Shown here: in pieces, positions 22,232 to 31,653 of the stretch
How positions within the stretch are numbered: position 1 is the stretch's first letter
Layout: each line of letters opens with the position of its first letter
Origin: Novosphingobium decolorationis
Lineage (GTDB): Bacteria > Pseudomonadota > Alphaproteobacteria > Sphingomonadales > Sphingomonadaceae
NCBI RefSeq assembly: GCF_018417475.1
Contig: NZ_CP054856.1
Coordinates: forward strand, 620,001 to 684,000
Direction of reading: 5' to 3'
DNA length: 64,000 bases
The notes under the pieces: generated by a model
Seen by the model: the letters and a program-made list of their open reading frames with translations, nothing else
Databases searched by the model: none
What the model was told of the DNA's origin: nothing
Program-made: the position numbers and the translations under genes

Positions 22232-23443
22232 TTATACTCCCGCTCGTTTCGCCAGGACAAGTTCGGCCACGAGAATCGACAGGGCGAGCACCTGCGCAAC
22301 GCCGAGAACTTGCCCGAAGGTCGCGCCCAGAGCGAGAAGCAAGGCCAGCACGGCGCGGTCACTGATGAGAGCCCCGGCCCATCCTTCCAGGATCCGTGGA
22401 GCCACCGCGATGACGAGAAAAAGCGACGCTGGCACATAGAGCCAGTGCAGGATGTCCTGACCGGGCAGACGCTCGGCCGCAAGCAGGACGAGACCGGCCA
22501 GAACAACATCGACCAGCCATACCATCGCGTCCGCCCGTTCGATCGCCGGGACAGCTTCGCCCAGCGGCCTGCGCTCGGCAGCCCGCACCTTGCGCCCGCC
22601 CTCGATGAGGATCCAGGCCAGGCCGGCCACGAAAAAGCCAGCTCCCGGCAAGCCGAACCAGCCCAGCAGACCCGCCAGAGCGAGAAGAACCAGCGCCGCC
22701 GCACTGACGACATTGCTCGCACGGCCGACCTGAAGAAGGGTCGCTCCGAACGCGACGGCACCATACTGGGCCAGGAGCCTGCCCGGAGACTGTCCGCGAC
22801 CGGCCGTGAAATGCCGGTGCAGCCACTCCTCCTCCAAGCCGATCGCGTCGGCTTCGCAGGTGACAAGCCGCCAGTTCGCGCCTCCGCACACAGCGGCCGG
22901 CACATCGCGCATGGGCGTACCAGCTTGCAGGGCAAGGCGTGTCAGGATCGAGATCGTGTCACTTTCCTCGGGCACCTCGCGCAGTCTGTCCACCACGCTT
23001 CCCGGCAATCGCATCAGGCCCGCGGCGCAGCGATTGAGGTCGATCCGTTCGTATCCAGCGGTCCGGGCACCTTCCACGGGCTGCACCAGGACGCAGCTGC
23101 GAATGTCTTCCAGAAGCGGGAGAGCCACGTCCGGATCAACGAACAAGCCGTCGGTAATGACGAACAGTTCGTCGGCTTCTCCCACCTGGGCGGGGACATC
23201 ATGCGGGCCGGAAACGATCCTGAACTGCACGCCCGCATCCTGGGCTGCGCGCTCCAGATCCTGAACATCCGACGAGCCGCCGGCGGCCAGGCACACGATG
23301 CGATGGCACTTCAAGGCAAGGACAAGACCCAACTGGTGCCTGGCAAGACTTGCTCCAGCCACCCGCAGACCGGCGCGCGGCGGGGTCTGGCCGGCACCGG
23401 TTGGGTCCGTCATCGATAACAAGGCTATGCGCAGAACACTCAC
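22232..23443 (-). CDS. Hypothetical protein: nucleotidyltransferase-like N-terminus plus multi-helix membrane domain
   Basis: The 403 residues fall in two parts. The first 200 or so look soluble; RVAGASLARHQLGLVLALKCHRIVCLA and VGEADELFVITDGLFVDP recall the start and metal-binding region of sugar-phosphate nucleotidyltransferases. The second half has about five or six membrane helices from residue 220 on. This order resembles bifunctional inositol-phosphate cytidylyltransferase/CDP-alcohol transferases, but the DGxDGxxAR motif of the latter is not seen; ILIEGGRKVRAAERRPLG stands in that area. The start is GTG 23443, or ATG 23413. Function is unknown. Confidence 0.6.
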   Translation of the reverse strand: MSVLRIALLSMTDPTGAGQTPPRAGLRVAGASLARHQLGLVLALKCHRIVCLAAGGSSDVQDLERAAQDAGVQFRIVSGPHDVPAQVGEADELFVITDGLFVDPDVALPLLEDIRSCVLVQPVEGARTAGYERIDLNRCAAGLMRLPGSVVDRLREVPEESDTISILTRLALQAGTPMRDVPAAVCGGANWRLVTCEADAIGLEEEWLHRHFTAGRGQSPGRLLAQYGAVAFGATLLQVGRASNVVSAAALVLLALAGLLGWFGLPGAGFFVAGLAWILIEGGRKVRAAERRPLGEAVPAIERADAMVWLVDVVLAGLVLLAAERLPGQDILHWLYVPASLFLVIAVAPRILEGWAGALISDRAVLALLLALGATFGQVLGVAQVLALSILVAELVLAKRAGV

Positions 23444-23500
23444 TCCACCGAGGGCGTCCTTCTAGGCCCCGTGCCGCCGGGTGCCAAGCGCCAGGTGGCC

Positions 23501-23803
23501 TCACGAATCGGGAAAACGCTCCAAATAGTCACGTAGACGCCGCAGGACTGCCGGCTCGCCCGGAGCCGCGTCCAGCGCCTCGAGCGCAAGAACGTGCAGA
23601 TCGCCGGAATGGAAACTTGCCGCGAGACCCTGCAAACGCGTGGCCGCGAGCGTCCAGTTCCCGTCGCACCGGGACCGCGCCAAGAGATCCACCTGACGTG
23701 AAACACTTTCGCGATAGGACTGGCGCAGCTGTGCCAGCAGCTCGGGATCGCCTCCCGCCGCGGCTGCGAACGTTGCTTCCAAGGCTCCGGTCTCATACGC
23801 CAT
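23501..23803 (-). CDS. Small Hpt-like helical protein lacking the phospho-His
   Basis: The 100-residue protein resembles a histidine phosphotransfer (Hpt) four-helix domain. AATRLQGLAASF at residues 53-64 corresponds to the AAHxLKGxAxxF helix, with Thr55 where the phosphorylated His would be and Gln58 for the usual Lys. Residues 65 and 70 are His but sit at other helix positions. It is the first gene of the four-gene minus-strand run and is divergent from the coiled-coil gene. The Hpt assignment is by pattern only. Confidence 0.6.
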   Translation of the reverse strand: MAYETGALEATFAAAAGGDPELLAQLRQSYRESVSRQVDLLARSRCDGNWTLAATRLQGLAASFHSGDLHVLALEALDAAPGEPAVLRRLRDYLERFPDS

Positions 23804-23872
23804 ATCCCCAGATTACCGAACCAAGTCTTAATCCGGGGTTTCCTGAGACCCCCGGCGTGGTATCGTAGAGCG

Positions 23873-26635
23873 ATGTCTGGAGATAGCAGGATCATATCGT
23901 TCGGCGGTGCCTCCACCGAGGATAGCGCCACGCAGGCCAAGGCCGACGACCCCACCCGGCTGCGCGATGCGCTTGCGCCCTCCAGCGAAGCGGAGGACGC
24001 CGCCCCCGCTTCGGATTGGGACGATGCCTGGATCGGCGACGACACGGCGACGCTCGAAAGCAGCGACGCGCGAAGCTCCAGAAGCTGGATCGCCCCGGCC
24101 CTGTCGGGTCTCGGCCTCCTGGCGTGGAGCGGCCTCTTCCTCGCCGCCCACTGGACCTATTTCCAGGCGGACTTCACCCTCGCGGCAGTTCCCGCCCTCA
24201 TCAGCCAGTGGTGTGTTCCCCCGCTGTTGATCGGCATCGTCTGGCTGCTCGCCCTTCGCCATTCCACGCGTGAGGGCAAGCGCTTCGGGGACATTGCGAG
24301 CACTCTCTCGCTCGAAAGCGAGCGCCTCGAACGCCGCCTTCTCAGCGTCAATCGGGAACTCAGTCTTGCCCGCGAATTCGTCGCGGCACAGTCGCGTGAT
24401 CTCGAAGCACTGGGCCGCTTGGCATCAGAGCGGCTCTCGGGCAACGCCCGCAAGCTGCAGGAACTCATCGAAGAGAACGGCGAACGCCTCGAAACCATCG
24501 GCACGGTCAGCACCACGGCCTTGGACAACATGGAGAAGCTGCGCGGCCAGCTTCCCGTGATCGCCAGCTCGGCCAAGGATGTGACCAGCAACATCGGTAA
24601 CGCGGGGCGGACAGCCCGCTCCCAGATCGAGGACATGATCGCCGGCTTCCATCGCCTGAACGAATTCGGGCAGGCGAACGAACGCCAGATTGCCTCCGTG
24701 CGCACCGCGGTCGATGCGGCGCTCGCCCAGTTCGCCGGCCAGTGCGAGGATCTGGAAGTCCTTGCCCGCCAGCGCTTCGAAGCCCTGGCCGAAAAGGGCC
24801 AGGAATTCCGGAGCGAGCTTGAGCGCCACGAAACCGACGCGCTCGCAGCAATCCGCACCCGCTCGGCCGCCCTCCAAAGCGAGCTCCACCAGACCCGCGA
24901 ACAACTGGACGAGAGCGAGGCAGCCACCCTCACCTCGCTGCGCGCACGTCTTTCCGCGCTGCGCGAGGAATGCGGCGTGGTCGGTCGCAGCCTCACGGAT
25001 GCCCAAGGCCAGGCCACCCGCAGCGTTCAGGACAGCTTCGAGACACTCAAGGCCGAGCATGAGACCGCGCACGACCTGCTCGTCGCGGCGCATGAAACCA
25101 CGCTCGATCAGCTCTCCCAGCGCATCGAGGCCCTCGGAACAGATGCGGCTCGCACCGAAGACCGGATTTCCTCCGCCCAGCAGACCGTGCTCGCCACCTT
25201 CTCCGATCGTCTCTCCGAAGTCTGCGCGCAGGCCGACGCCGCCTTTGCACGTCTGAAGGACCGCGACGGCCAGTTCGCCAGCGAAGCGAGCGAACGCCAC
25301 CAGCGCCAGCTCGAACAGGAGCGCCATGCACTGGCCCATATCGAGCACATGCTGGTCGAACTCGACAACGCCGTGGCCGAACGGCTCGAAGGGCATCGTC
25401 ACCAGGCCGAGGCGCTGAGCGAGCGCGCGCGCAGCGTGACCTCGCAGCTCGAACAGTTCGACGCGCGGCTGCGCTCCATCGCAACGCAAAGCGCCGATGC
25501 CGAAGGGCGTCTTTCGGCGTCGCTGCACGGCCTGGCTGAGAACCTGGCCGCGAGCCGCGCCTCGCTATCGGCGGCCGATGGCGATGTTGCCAAGCTCACG
25601 GACGACAGCCTGCGCCTGCTCGACCTGCTGCGCGCCAGCTCCGGTCAGGCGCAGCACGAACTGCCCCAGGCACTTAGCCATTCCGAGGAGCAACTCGGCC
25701 GGATCAACAGCGCGATAGATGAAGTCCGTGGCAAGCTTGCGGACTCGTCGACGAGCGGTCAGGCACTCTCCGAGACGATCCTGCAATCCGGAACGTCACT
25801 GGACCGGCTGCACCAACACCTTGTCGAAGCGCAGGCCGCCATCTCCGAGGGCACCAACGATCACGCCCAGCGCCTTGAGCAACTGCAGCGCAGCCTGACG
25901 GAGATCGAAGGCACGTTGCTTCAGAACGCCGATCATGCGCGCGGCGAACTGACGCAAGCCATTGCCGATCTGCGCCAGAACCTCGACGAAGCGATCTCCG
26001 ATATTGAAGCGAGTGCGCCCGCTCGCATCGATAGCGTGACCCAGATGCTGGGGGACGAAAGCGGCAAGGCCATCGACAAGGCCATGCGGACCACGGCGGC
26101 CGAAATCTCGGGACAGCTCGAGCAGGCCGTTGCCCATGCAACGGGTGTCAGCCGCGAGGCCACGGTCCAGCTGCGCGAGCAGATGGAAAAGGTCACGGAA
26201 CTGGTCGGCAATCTGGAAGCGCGGCTCGACGAAGCCCGTGAACGGGCAAGCGAACAGGTCAACAATGATTTTGCCCGCCGGGCCGCGCTCATTACGGAGT
26301 CTCTCAACTCCAACGCCATCGACATCGCCGCCGCCATGTCGAGCGAGGTCTCCGACACGGCCTGGGCCTCCTATCTGCGCGGTGATCGCGGGATCTTCAC
26401 CCGACGCGCCGTCACCCTTATCGATTCGAGCGAAGCCAAGGCTATCCAGCAGACTTTCGAAAGCGATGACGCCTTCCGCGAACACGTGAGCCGCTACATC
26501 CACGACTTCGAATCGCTCCTTCGCCAGGTCCTCTCGACCCGCGATGGCAATGCGATGGGGGTGACCTTGCTCTCCTCGGACATGGGCAAGCTCTACGTGG
26601 CCCTCGCCCAGGCCATCGAACGCCTACGCAATTGA
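23873..26635 (+). CDS. Large membrane-anchored coiled-coil protein
   Basis: The 920-residue protein has an acidic cytosolic N-terminus of about 65 residues, two membrane helices (about 70-97 and 102-128), and then some 700 residues of nearly uninterrupted heptad-like, Ala/Glu/Gln/Arg-rich sequence predicted to form long coiled coils. The last 80 residues are globular-looking (SYLRGDRGIFTRRAVTLIDS to the end). No Walker or other catalytic motif is seen, although such proteins are sometimes labelled ATPase. It may be a structural or scaffolding protein of the envelope or cell-division site. It is 69 bases from the divergent Hpt-like gene. Confidence 0.75.
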   Translation: MSGDSRIISFGGASTEDSATQAKADDPTRLRDALAPSSEAEDAAPASDWDDAWIGDDTATLESSDARSSRSWIAPALSGLGLLAWSGLFLAAHWTYFQADFTLAAVPALISQWCVPPLLIGIVWLLALRHSTREGKRFGDIASTLSLESERLERRLLSVNRELSLAREFVAAQSRDLEALGRLASERLSGNARKLQELIEENGERLETIGTVSTTALDNMEKLRGQLPVIASSAKDVTSNIGNAGRTARSQIEDMIAGFHRLNEFGQANERQIASVRTAVDAALAQFAGQCEDLEVLARQRFEALAEKGQEFRSELERHETDALAAIRTRSAALQSELHQTREQLDESEAATLTSLRARLSALREECGVVGRSLTDAQGQATRSVQDSFETLKAEHETAHDLLVAAHETTLDQLSQRIEALGTDAARTEDRISSAQQTVLATFSDRLSEVCAQADAAFARLKDRDGQFASEASERHQRQLEQERHALAHIEHMLVELDNAVAERLEGHRHQAEALSERARSVTSQLEQFDARLRSIATQSADAEGRLSASLHGLAENLAASRASLSAADGDVAKLTDDSLRLLDLLRASSGQAQHELPQALSHSEEQLGRINSAIDEVRGKLADSSTSGQALSETILQSGTSLDRLHQHLVEAQAAISEGTNDHAQRLEQLQRSLTEIEGTLLQNADHARGELTQAIADLRQNLDEAISDIEASAPARIDSVTQMLGDESGKAIDKAMRTTAAEISGQLEQAVAHATGVSREATVQLREQMEKVTELVGNLEARLDEARERASEQVNNDFARRAALITESLNSNAIDIAAAMSSEVSDTAWASYLRGDRGIFTRRAVTLIDSSEAKAIQQTFESDDAFREHVSRYIHDFESLLRQVLSTRDGNAMGVTLLSSDMGKLYVALAQAIERLRN

Positions 26636-26640
26636 GACAA

Positions 26641-26673
26641 GCAAAGCCGCGGCCGTAATCGGGCCGCGGCTTG
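26641..26673. terminator. Hairpin between convergent genes, possible bidirectional terminator
   Basis: GCCGCGGCC and GGCCGCGGC form a 9-base stem around a short loop. T-runs on either side are short, so termination efficiency is uncertain. It separates the coiled-coil gene from the end of the nuo-to-DUF1467 run. Confidence 0.5.
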
Positions 26674-26681
26674 CAGAGACC

Positions 26682-26984
26682 TCAGTAGCCCAGGTCTTCG
26701 CTCGGCATCTCGCCGTAGAAGTTGAGATCCTCGCGCGTGACCCACCCATAGGACCAGTTCAGAGTGAACAGGGCGCTGAGGACCGCAGCAAGGATCGTGG
26801 CCCGCAAGGCCACCTTGCCGGGACGAAAATTCACCGGCGCGGAATCGGCATGGCCTGTCTGGACCTCATGGCCTTCGACCTCATCGGGCGTGCGCAAGCC
26901 GATCGGCAGGACAATGAAGGCACTCAAAACCCAGAATAGCCCAAAAATCGCGATCAGGGACGTCCATTGCATCGGCGTCATCAT
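26682..26984 (-). CDS. DUF1467 family small membrane protein
   Basis: The 100 residues have two membrane helices (IAIFGLFWVLSAFIVLPIGLR and ATILAAVLSALFTLNW) joined by an acidic loop with LRTPDEVEGHEVQTGHADSAP, the pattern of DUF1467 proteins found in alphaproteobacteria. GAGAGGAG precedes two adjacent ATGs; the second (26981) has the better spacing. It is the last gene of the long minus-strand run, 48 bases after the RNase J gene. Function unknown. Confidence 0.85.
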   Translation of the reverse strand: MMTPMQWTSLIAIFGLFWVLSAFIVLPIGLRTPDEVEGHEVQTGHADSAPVNFRPGKVALRATILAAVLSALFTLNWSYGWVTREDLNFYGEMPSEDLGY

Positions 26985-27032
26985 CTCCTCTCCCGGCCGC
27001 CCGCCCTATGACGGCGGGTCGGCCGGAGGTGT

Positions 27033-28661
27033 TCAGTCGTTCCCCAGGATCAGCACCTGGACCTGGGGCTTCTTGCCCGACCAGCGCGTCGCAGCGCGGC
27101 GGGTCGCAAGGCGCACCGCCTCATGGCGGTCCTCTGGTGTGGCCTTGCGCGTGCGCTGCAGGGCCTTGGCGACGTCTTCCTCCGCCTCGGCCACGAAATC
27201 GGCGTAGTCTTCATCGAGCGGCAAGCCAACGGCACTGACCTTGACCTTACCATCCGGCGTCGCAGCCACCGAGACCACCCCCTGGTAGGAAATGCGCCGC
27301 CGCATCACCATCGCTTCGCCATCCGCCGGCGCAATAATGTCGCCATCAAGGATCAGGCGTCCGGAATGCACCTCACCGAACTTGCCCGGATGCCCGGGAG
27401 CCAGTCGGACGAGGTCTCCGTTCTTCTGAAACACCGCCTTGGGAATTCCGCACGAACGGCCAAAGGCCGCCTGCTCCTTCATGTGGCGCACTTCGCCGTG
27501 CACCGGCATGAGGACCTCGGGACGGATCCAACTGTACAAGGCTTCAAGTTCCGGACGGCCCGGATGTCCCGACACGTGGATCATGCTCTGGCGATCGGTG
27601 ACGACCTTGACGCCGGCCTCCGCCAGACGGTTCTGGATGCGTCCGATGGGGATCTCGTTGCCCGGAATCTGGCGGCTTGAGAAGAGGACCACGTCGCCCT
27701 TGTCCAGCTTGATCGCATGGTTGCCATCGGCAATGCGAGCCAGAGCAGCGCGCGCCTCGCCCTGCCCGCCGGTCGCCACGATCAGCACATCGTCACGCGG
27801 TAGATCCATGGCTTCATCCGCATCGATGACCTCAGGAAAATCAGGCAGATAGCCACAGGACTTGGCAACCCCGATGATCCGGTCGAGCGAGCGCCCCGCG
27901 ACGCAGAGCTGGCGCCCCGTCTTGACGGCAATCGCGCCCAAGGTCTGGAGGCGCGCCACATTGGAAGCGAACGTCGTCACCAGGACCCGTCGCCCTTCAT
28001 GGCGCGAGATTTCCTGGAGAAGGCCCTCGTAGACCGCGCCTTCGGAACCGGAAGCCTTGGGATTGAACACGTTGGTGGAATCGCAAACGAGGGCAAGCAC
28101 GCCCTCGTCACCAATCGCGCGCAGTTCTTCCTCGGTCGCAGGCACTCCGACCTGAGGAGCTTCGTCCAGCTTCCAGTCACCCGTGTGGAAGATGCGGCCA
28201 TAGGGCGTGTCGATGACGAGCGCGTTGCCTTCGGCAATCGAGTGGGCAAGCGGCACATAGCGGATGCCGAACGGCCCCAGGTCGAAGGGTTCCTCGTCCT
28301 GGACCACGATCAGTTCGACTTGGCCTGCGATCCCGGCCTCTTCCAGCTTCGCTGCGACCAGTTTGGCCGTGAACGGCGTGGCGTAGATGGGAACACCAAG
28401 ATCCTGTGCGAAATAGGGAACTGCGCCAATGTGATCTTCGTGCGCGTGGGTAAGCACGATGCCCAGCAGGTTCTCCCGCTCGGACTCGATGAACTCCAGA
28501 TCCGCAAAGACCAGATCGACACCGGGATATTCGTTCATGCCAAAGGTCATGCCCAGATCGACCATCAGCCACTTGCCCTGGCACCCGTAAAGATTGACGT
28601 TCATGCCAATCTCCCCCGAGCCGCCAAGAGCACAAAAGATCAGTTCCTTACCCGGTATCAC
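27033..28661 (-). CDS. rnj: Ribonuclease J
   Basis: RNase J is a beta-CASP metallo-beta-lactamase nuclease acting in mRNA turnover and rRNA maturation. The 542 residues show the HxHxDH metal motif as [24 protein letters not shown], the beta-CASP region with [14 protein letters not shown] and SSRQIPGNE, and [11 protein letters not shown]. The start is GTG 28661, overlapping the coaX stop as GTGA. Alphaproteobacteria generally have a single RNase J beside RNase E. Confidence 0.95.
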   Translation of the reverse strand: MIPGKELIFCALGGSGEIGMNVNLYGCQGKWLMVDLGMTFGMNEYPGVDLVFADLEFIESERENLLGIVLTHAHEDHIGAVPYFAQDLGVPIYATPFTAKLVAAKLEEAGIAGQVELIVVQDEEPFDLGPFGIRYVPLAHSIAEGNALVIDTPYGRIFHTGDWKLDEAPQVGVPATEEELRAIGDEGVLALVCDSTNVFNPKASGSEGAVYEGLLQEISRHEGRRVLVTTFASNVARLQTLGAIAVKTGRQLCVAGRSLDRIIGVAKSCGYLPDFPEVIDADEAMDLPRDDVLIVATGGQGEARAALARIADGNHAIKLDKGDVVLFSSRQIPGNEIPIGRIQNRLAEAGVKVVTDRQSMIHVSGHPGRPELEALYSWIRPEVLMPVHGEVRHMKEQAAFGRSCGIPKAVFQKNGDLVRLAPGHPGKFGEVHSGRLILDGDIIAPADGEAMVMRRRISYQGVVSVAATPDGKVKVSAVGLPLDEDYADFVAEAEEDVAKALQRTRKATPEDRHEAVRLATRRAATRWSGKKPQVQVLILGND

Positions 28662-29437
28662 TTGGTCGATGCTCTCTCTGCAAGAATGGCCAGCCCCTCG
28701 AGCGTCAGATTCGCTTCGACGGCGTCAAAAATGTCGGTTGCCTTGTCGAACAGCACCGCGAGACCTCCGGTCGCGATCACCTTCGCCGGACGGCCGATCT
28801 GGCGCTGCATACGCGCGATCAGGCCTTCCATCATCGCAACATAACCCCAGAACACACCAATCAGCATCTGATCTTCCGTATTGCGCCCGATGACCGACGT
28901 CGAACTCGGAACAGCAATGCCGATGCGCGGCAGCTTGGCGGTATTGCCCACAAGCGCGTCAAGGGACAGGTTGATGCCAGGCGCGATGATACCGCCCTTG
29001 TAGGCGCCATTGAAATCGACCGCATCGAAGGTTGTCGCCGTCCCGAAGTCAACGACGATGAGGTCTCCTTCGTATTTGGCATGCGCGCCAATCGCGTTGA
29101 CCGCGCGGTCGGCACCCAGAGTGCGGGGCTCATCCACGTCGATCTCGATGTCGTAGGTGGCCTTGCCAACGCCCGCCACGAGTGGTTCGACATCGAAATA
29201 GTGGCGGCACAGCACTTCGAGATTGTGCAACGCGCGCGGCACCACGGTCGAGATGATGATGCTGTCGATGGCGCCGCGGTCCACCTTGTGGATGTCGAGC
29301 AACTGCATCAGCCACACGGCGTATTCATCGCCCGTCCGGCGCGCATCCGAAGCAATCCGCCAGCGCGCACGCACCTCGGGACCCTCGAACAGCGCAAACA
29401 CGACATTCGTGTTCCCGGCATCAATCGCAAGCAGCAT
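28658..29437 (-). CDS. coaX: Type III pantothenate kinase
   Basis: CoaX phosphorylates pantothenate, the first step to CoA. The 259 residues have the ASKHA-fold motifs [16 protein letters not shown] (phosphate loop), [25 protein letters not shown] and GGIIAPG. ATG 29437 is preferred to the TTG three codons upstream, since AGAGGT lies at suitable distance. The gene lies between birA and the RNase J gene, its usual place in this class. Confidence 0.96.
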   Translation of the reverse strand: MLLAIDAGNTNVVFALFEGPEVRARWRIASDARRTGDEYAVWLMQLLDIHKVDRGAIDSIIISTVVPRALHNLEVLCRHYFDVEPLVAGVGKATYDIEIDVDEPRTLGADRAVNAIGAHAKYEGDLIVVDFGTATTFDAVDFNGAYKGGIIAPGINLSLDALVGNTAKLPRIGIAVPSSTSVIGRNTEDQMLIGVFWGYVAMMEGLIARMQRQIGRPAKVIATGGLAVLFDKATDIFDAVEANLTLEGLAILAERASTK

Positions 29438-29454
29438 GAAAGGCAACCTCTAAC

Positions 29455-30177
29455 TCAACCCGGACTATCGGGTAGAAACACATCGCCGGCATGGATCTCG
29501 CGAACAGTCTCATCCGCGCAACGCAGCCGCAGGCTCCCTTCCGGCGACAGCCCGGCAAAACGCCCCGAAACTGGCTCTTCACCGGGAGGATGAACGCGAA
29601 GGACCGTCCCCTCTGGATGGGCCACAGTCTGCCAGCGCCGCAGCACCGGAGCAAGCCCTGCCCCGCGCCAGCGTTCCAGCTCCAGGGTGAAAACCTCGTG
29701 AAGGCGCTCGGCAAAAGTGTCCCGATCAACCGTCACACCGTAGGCACACAAGCTCGTTGCGGGCCGGTCGGGCAAATCCGGGGCCGAACACAGGTTGACC
29801 CCCACACCGACAACGACACGTCCCTGGATCATCTCCAGGAGAACGCCCGCCAGCTTCGCGCCATTGAGCAGAAGGTCATTAGGCCACTTGATGACAAGGT
29901 CATCACGGGAAGGCAGAAAGCCGCCCACGGCCTCGTGAACGGCTAACGCAACGACAAACGCCAGTGTTGACGGAGCGGGCTGGCTGGGGCCCCAATGGAC
30001 CACCGTCGAACCCATGAAATTGCCTGAGCCATCGAACCAGTCACGGCCCAGGCGCCCCCTTCCCTGCGACTGGCGGTCTGCGACCAGCCAGTCGCCTTCG
30101 GGAAGGTAATCGCCCCGCTTCAACCGGTCGACCAAGTCGAAGTTGGTCGAACCGGTTTCCTCAATATACCGGATCAA
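29455..30177 (-). CDS. birA: Biotin--[acetyl-CoA-carboxylase] ligase, monofunctional
   Basis: It attaches biotin to the carrier protein of acetyl-CoA carboxylase. The 240 residues have ETGSTNFD, the biotinyl-AMP loop GRGRLGRDW, and KWPNDLLLNGAKLAGVL. There is no N-terminal helix-turn-helix, so it should not act as a biotin-operon repressor. The start appears to be TTG 30177, only 12 bases after the nuoN stop; the ribosome-binding site is poor, which suggests coupling to nuoN translation. Confidence 0.93.
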   Translation of the reverse strand: MIRYIEETGSTNFDLVDRLKRGDYLPEGDWLVADRQSQGRGRLGRDWFDGSGNFMGSTVVHWGPSQPAPSTLAFVVALAVHEAVGGFLPSRDDLVIKWPNDLLLNGAKLAGVLLEMIQGRVVVGVGVNLCSAPDLPDRPATSLCAYGVTVDRDTFAERLHEVFTLELERWRGAGLAPVLRRWQTVAHPEGTVLRVHPPGEEPVSGRFAGLSPEGSLRLRCADETVREIHAGDVFLPDSPG

Positions 30178-30189
30178 GACAGATCCAGA

Positions 30190-31653
30190 TCAGAGAGCAG
30201 CGAAAAGAGCGGTCGTTGCCGTGTTGGCGGTCTCACCCAGCCACGAGGTCAGCAGGTAACCCAACGGCGAGATGAACGCACAGGCCACCACGAGGATGAG
30301 CTTGTGCCAGATGTCACTCTCACCCTTCACAACGTCGGCGGGCTCGTCGAAGTACATGACCTTGACGACCTTGAGGTAATAGAAGGCACCGATCACCGAA
30401 GCTGCGATACCGATAAAGGCTAGCGCGAGCATGTCAGCCTGGACCGCCGCCTGGAAGACCACGAACTTGCCCCAGAAGCCGAACAGCGGCGGGATACCGG
30501 CAAGGCTGAACATCACGGTTGCCAGCGCCAGGGCGAGGCCCGGACGCGTGCGCGAAAGACCGGCCAGCTTGGGGATGTCCTCGACGTAGTTGCCGTTCTC
30601 GTCCTTGAGCATGAGGATCGCGGTAAAACCGGCAATCGACATCGCAACGTAGATGGTCACGTAGATCAGCATGCCCGAGGCACCTGCTTGGGTCGCCGTG
30701 GCAAGACCCACGAGGATGAAGCCCACGTTGTTGATCGACGAGTACGCCATCAGGCGCTTGATGTTGCTCTGGCCGATGGCGCCAAGGGCACCCACGACGA
30801 TCGAGGCCAGCGCGACAAACAGGATGATCTGCTGCCAGGCCGCCGCCTGCTCGCCAAAGGCATCCAGAAGAACGCGCATGATGAGGCCAAGACCCGCCAC
30901 CTTGGGCGCCGTGGCGAAGAAGGTCGTCACCGGCGTGGGCGCACCTTCATAGACATCCGGCGTCCACATGTGGAACGGCACTGCACTGATCTTGAAGGCG
31001 AGACCGGCCAGCATGAAGACGATGCCGAACAGCGCGCCGTTCGAGAGACCTTCCGAAACGCTGGAATTAATCCCGGCGAACGAGGTGGTCCCCGCGAAAC
31101 CGTAAGTCAGGCTCATGCCGAAGAGCAGGATGCCCGAAGCCAGAGCGCCCAGCACGAAGTACTTCAGGCCCGCTTCAGCCGAACGTCCGTCGCTGCGCAG
31201 GATGGCAGCCAGGACATAGGAGGAGAGCGACATCATCTCGAGGCCGATGTAGAGCGTCAGCAGATCGGCGGCCGAGACCATCATGCCCATGCCCACACTC
31301 GCGAAAAGCACGAGCAGCGGGAATTCGGCACGCATCGAATCGTAGCGTTCGAAGTAGCTCGGCGCGAGAACCAGCGTCACCGCGGCCGAACCATAGATCA
31401 GGATCTTGGCGTAGCTGGCAAAGGCGTCCGCGCGGAACTGGCCGAAGAAGGCCGAGGTTTCCGGCCCCATCGCCCCGCCGCAAAGGGCAGGAGCGACAAG
31501 AGCCATGGCCGCGACGAGCGTGGCGACCGACACGATCGAGATGAGGCGGCTCGCCTTGTCCCCACCCCAGGCGGCGACAAGGAGCAGAACCAGGCCTGCG
31601 ACGGTGATTGTTTCTTCAGGCGCGATCAGGCGCAGCGACTGCGACCAGTCCAT
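30190..31653 (-). CDS. nuoN: NADH-quinone oxidoreductase subunit N
   Basis: NuoN is one of three antiporter-like membrane subunits of complex I that carry protons. The 487 residues are almost entirely membrane helices. Conserved features are the Glu-bearing helix near LTLYIGLEMMSLSSYVLAA and the Lys-containing FKISAVPFHMWTPDVYEGAPTPV. The start overlaps the nuoM stop by one base (TGATG). It is the last nuo gene. Confidence 0.97.
   Translation of the reverse strand: MDWSQSLRLIAPEETITVAGLVLLLVAAWGGDKASRLISIVSVATLVAAMALVAPALCGGAMGPETSAFFGQFRADAFASYAKILIYGSAAVTLVLAPSYFERYDSMRAEFPLLVLFASVGMGMMVSAADLLTLYIGLEMMSLSSYVLAAILRSDGRSAEAGLKYFVLGALASGILLFGMSLTYGFAGTTSFAGINSSVSEGLSNGALFGIVFMLAGLAFKISAVPFHMWTPDVYEGAPTPVTTFFATAPKVAGLGLIMRVLLDAFGEQAAAWQQIILFVALASIVVGALGAIGQSNIKRLMAYSSINNVGFILVGLATATQAGASGMLIYVTIYVAMSIAGFTAILMLKDENGNYVEDIPKLAGLSRTRPGLALALATVMFSLAGIPPLFGFWGKFVVFQAAVQADMLALAFIGIAASVIGAFYYLKVVKVMYFDEPADVVKGESDIWHKLILVVACAFISPLGYLLTSWLGETANTATTALFAAL

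Noticed and set aside
22202..23419. 405-codon plus-strand frame opposite the membrane protein gene
   Set aside because: The minus-strand product has ordered membrane helices and a soluble domain, while this frame is a charged, Gln/Arg-rich shadow.
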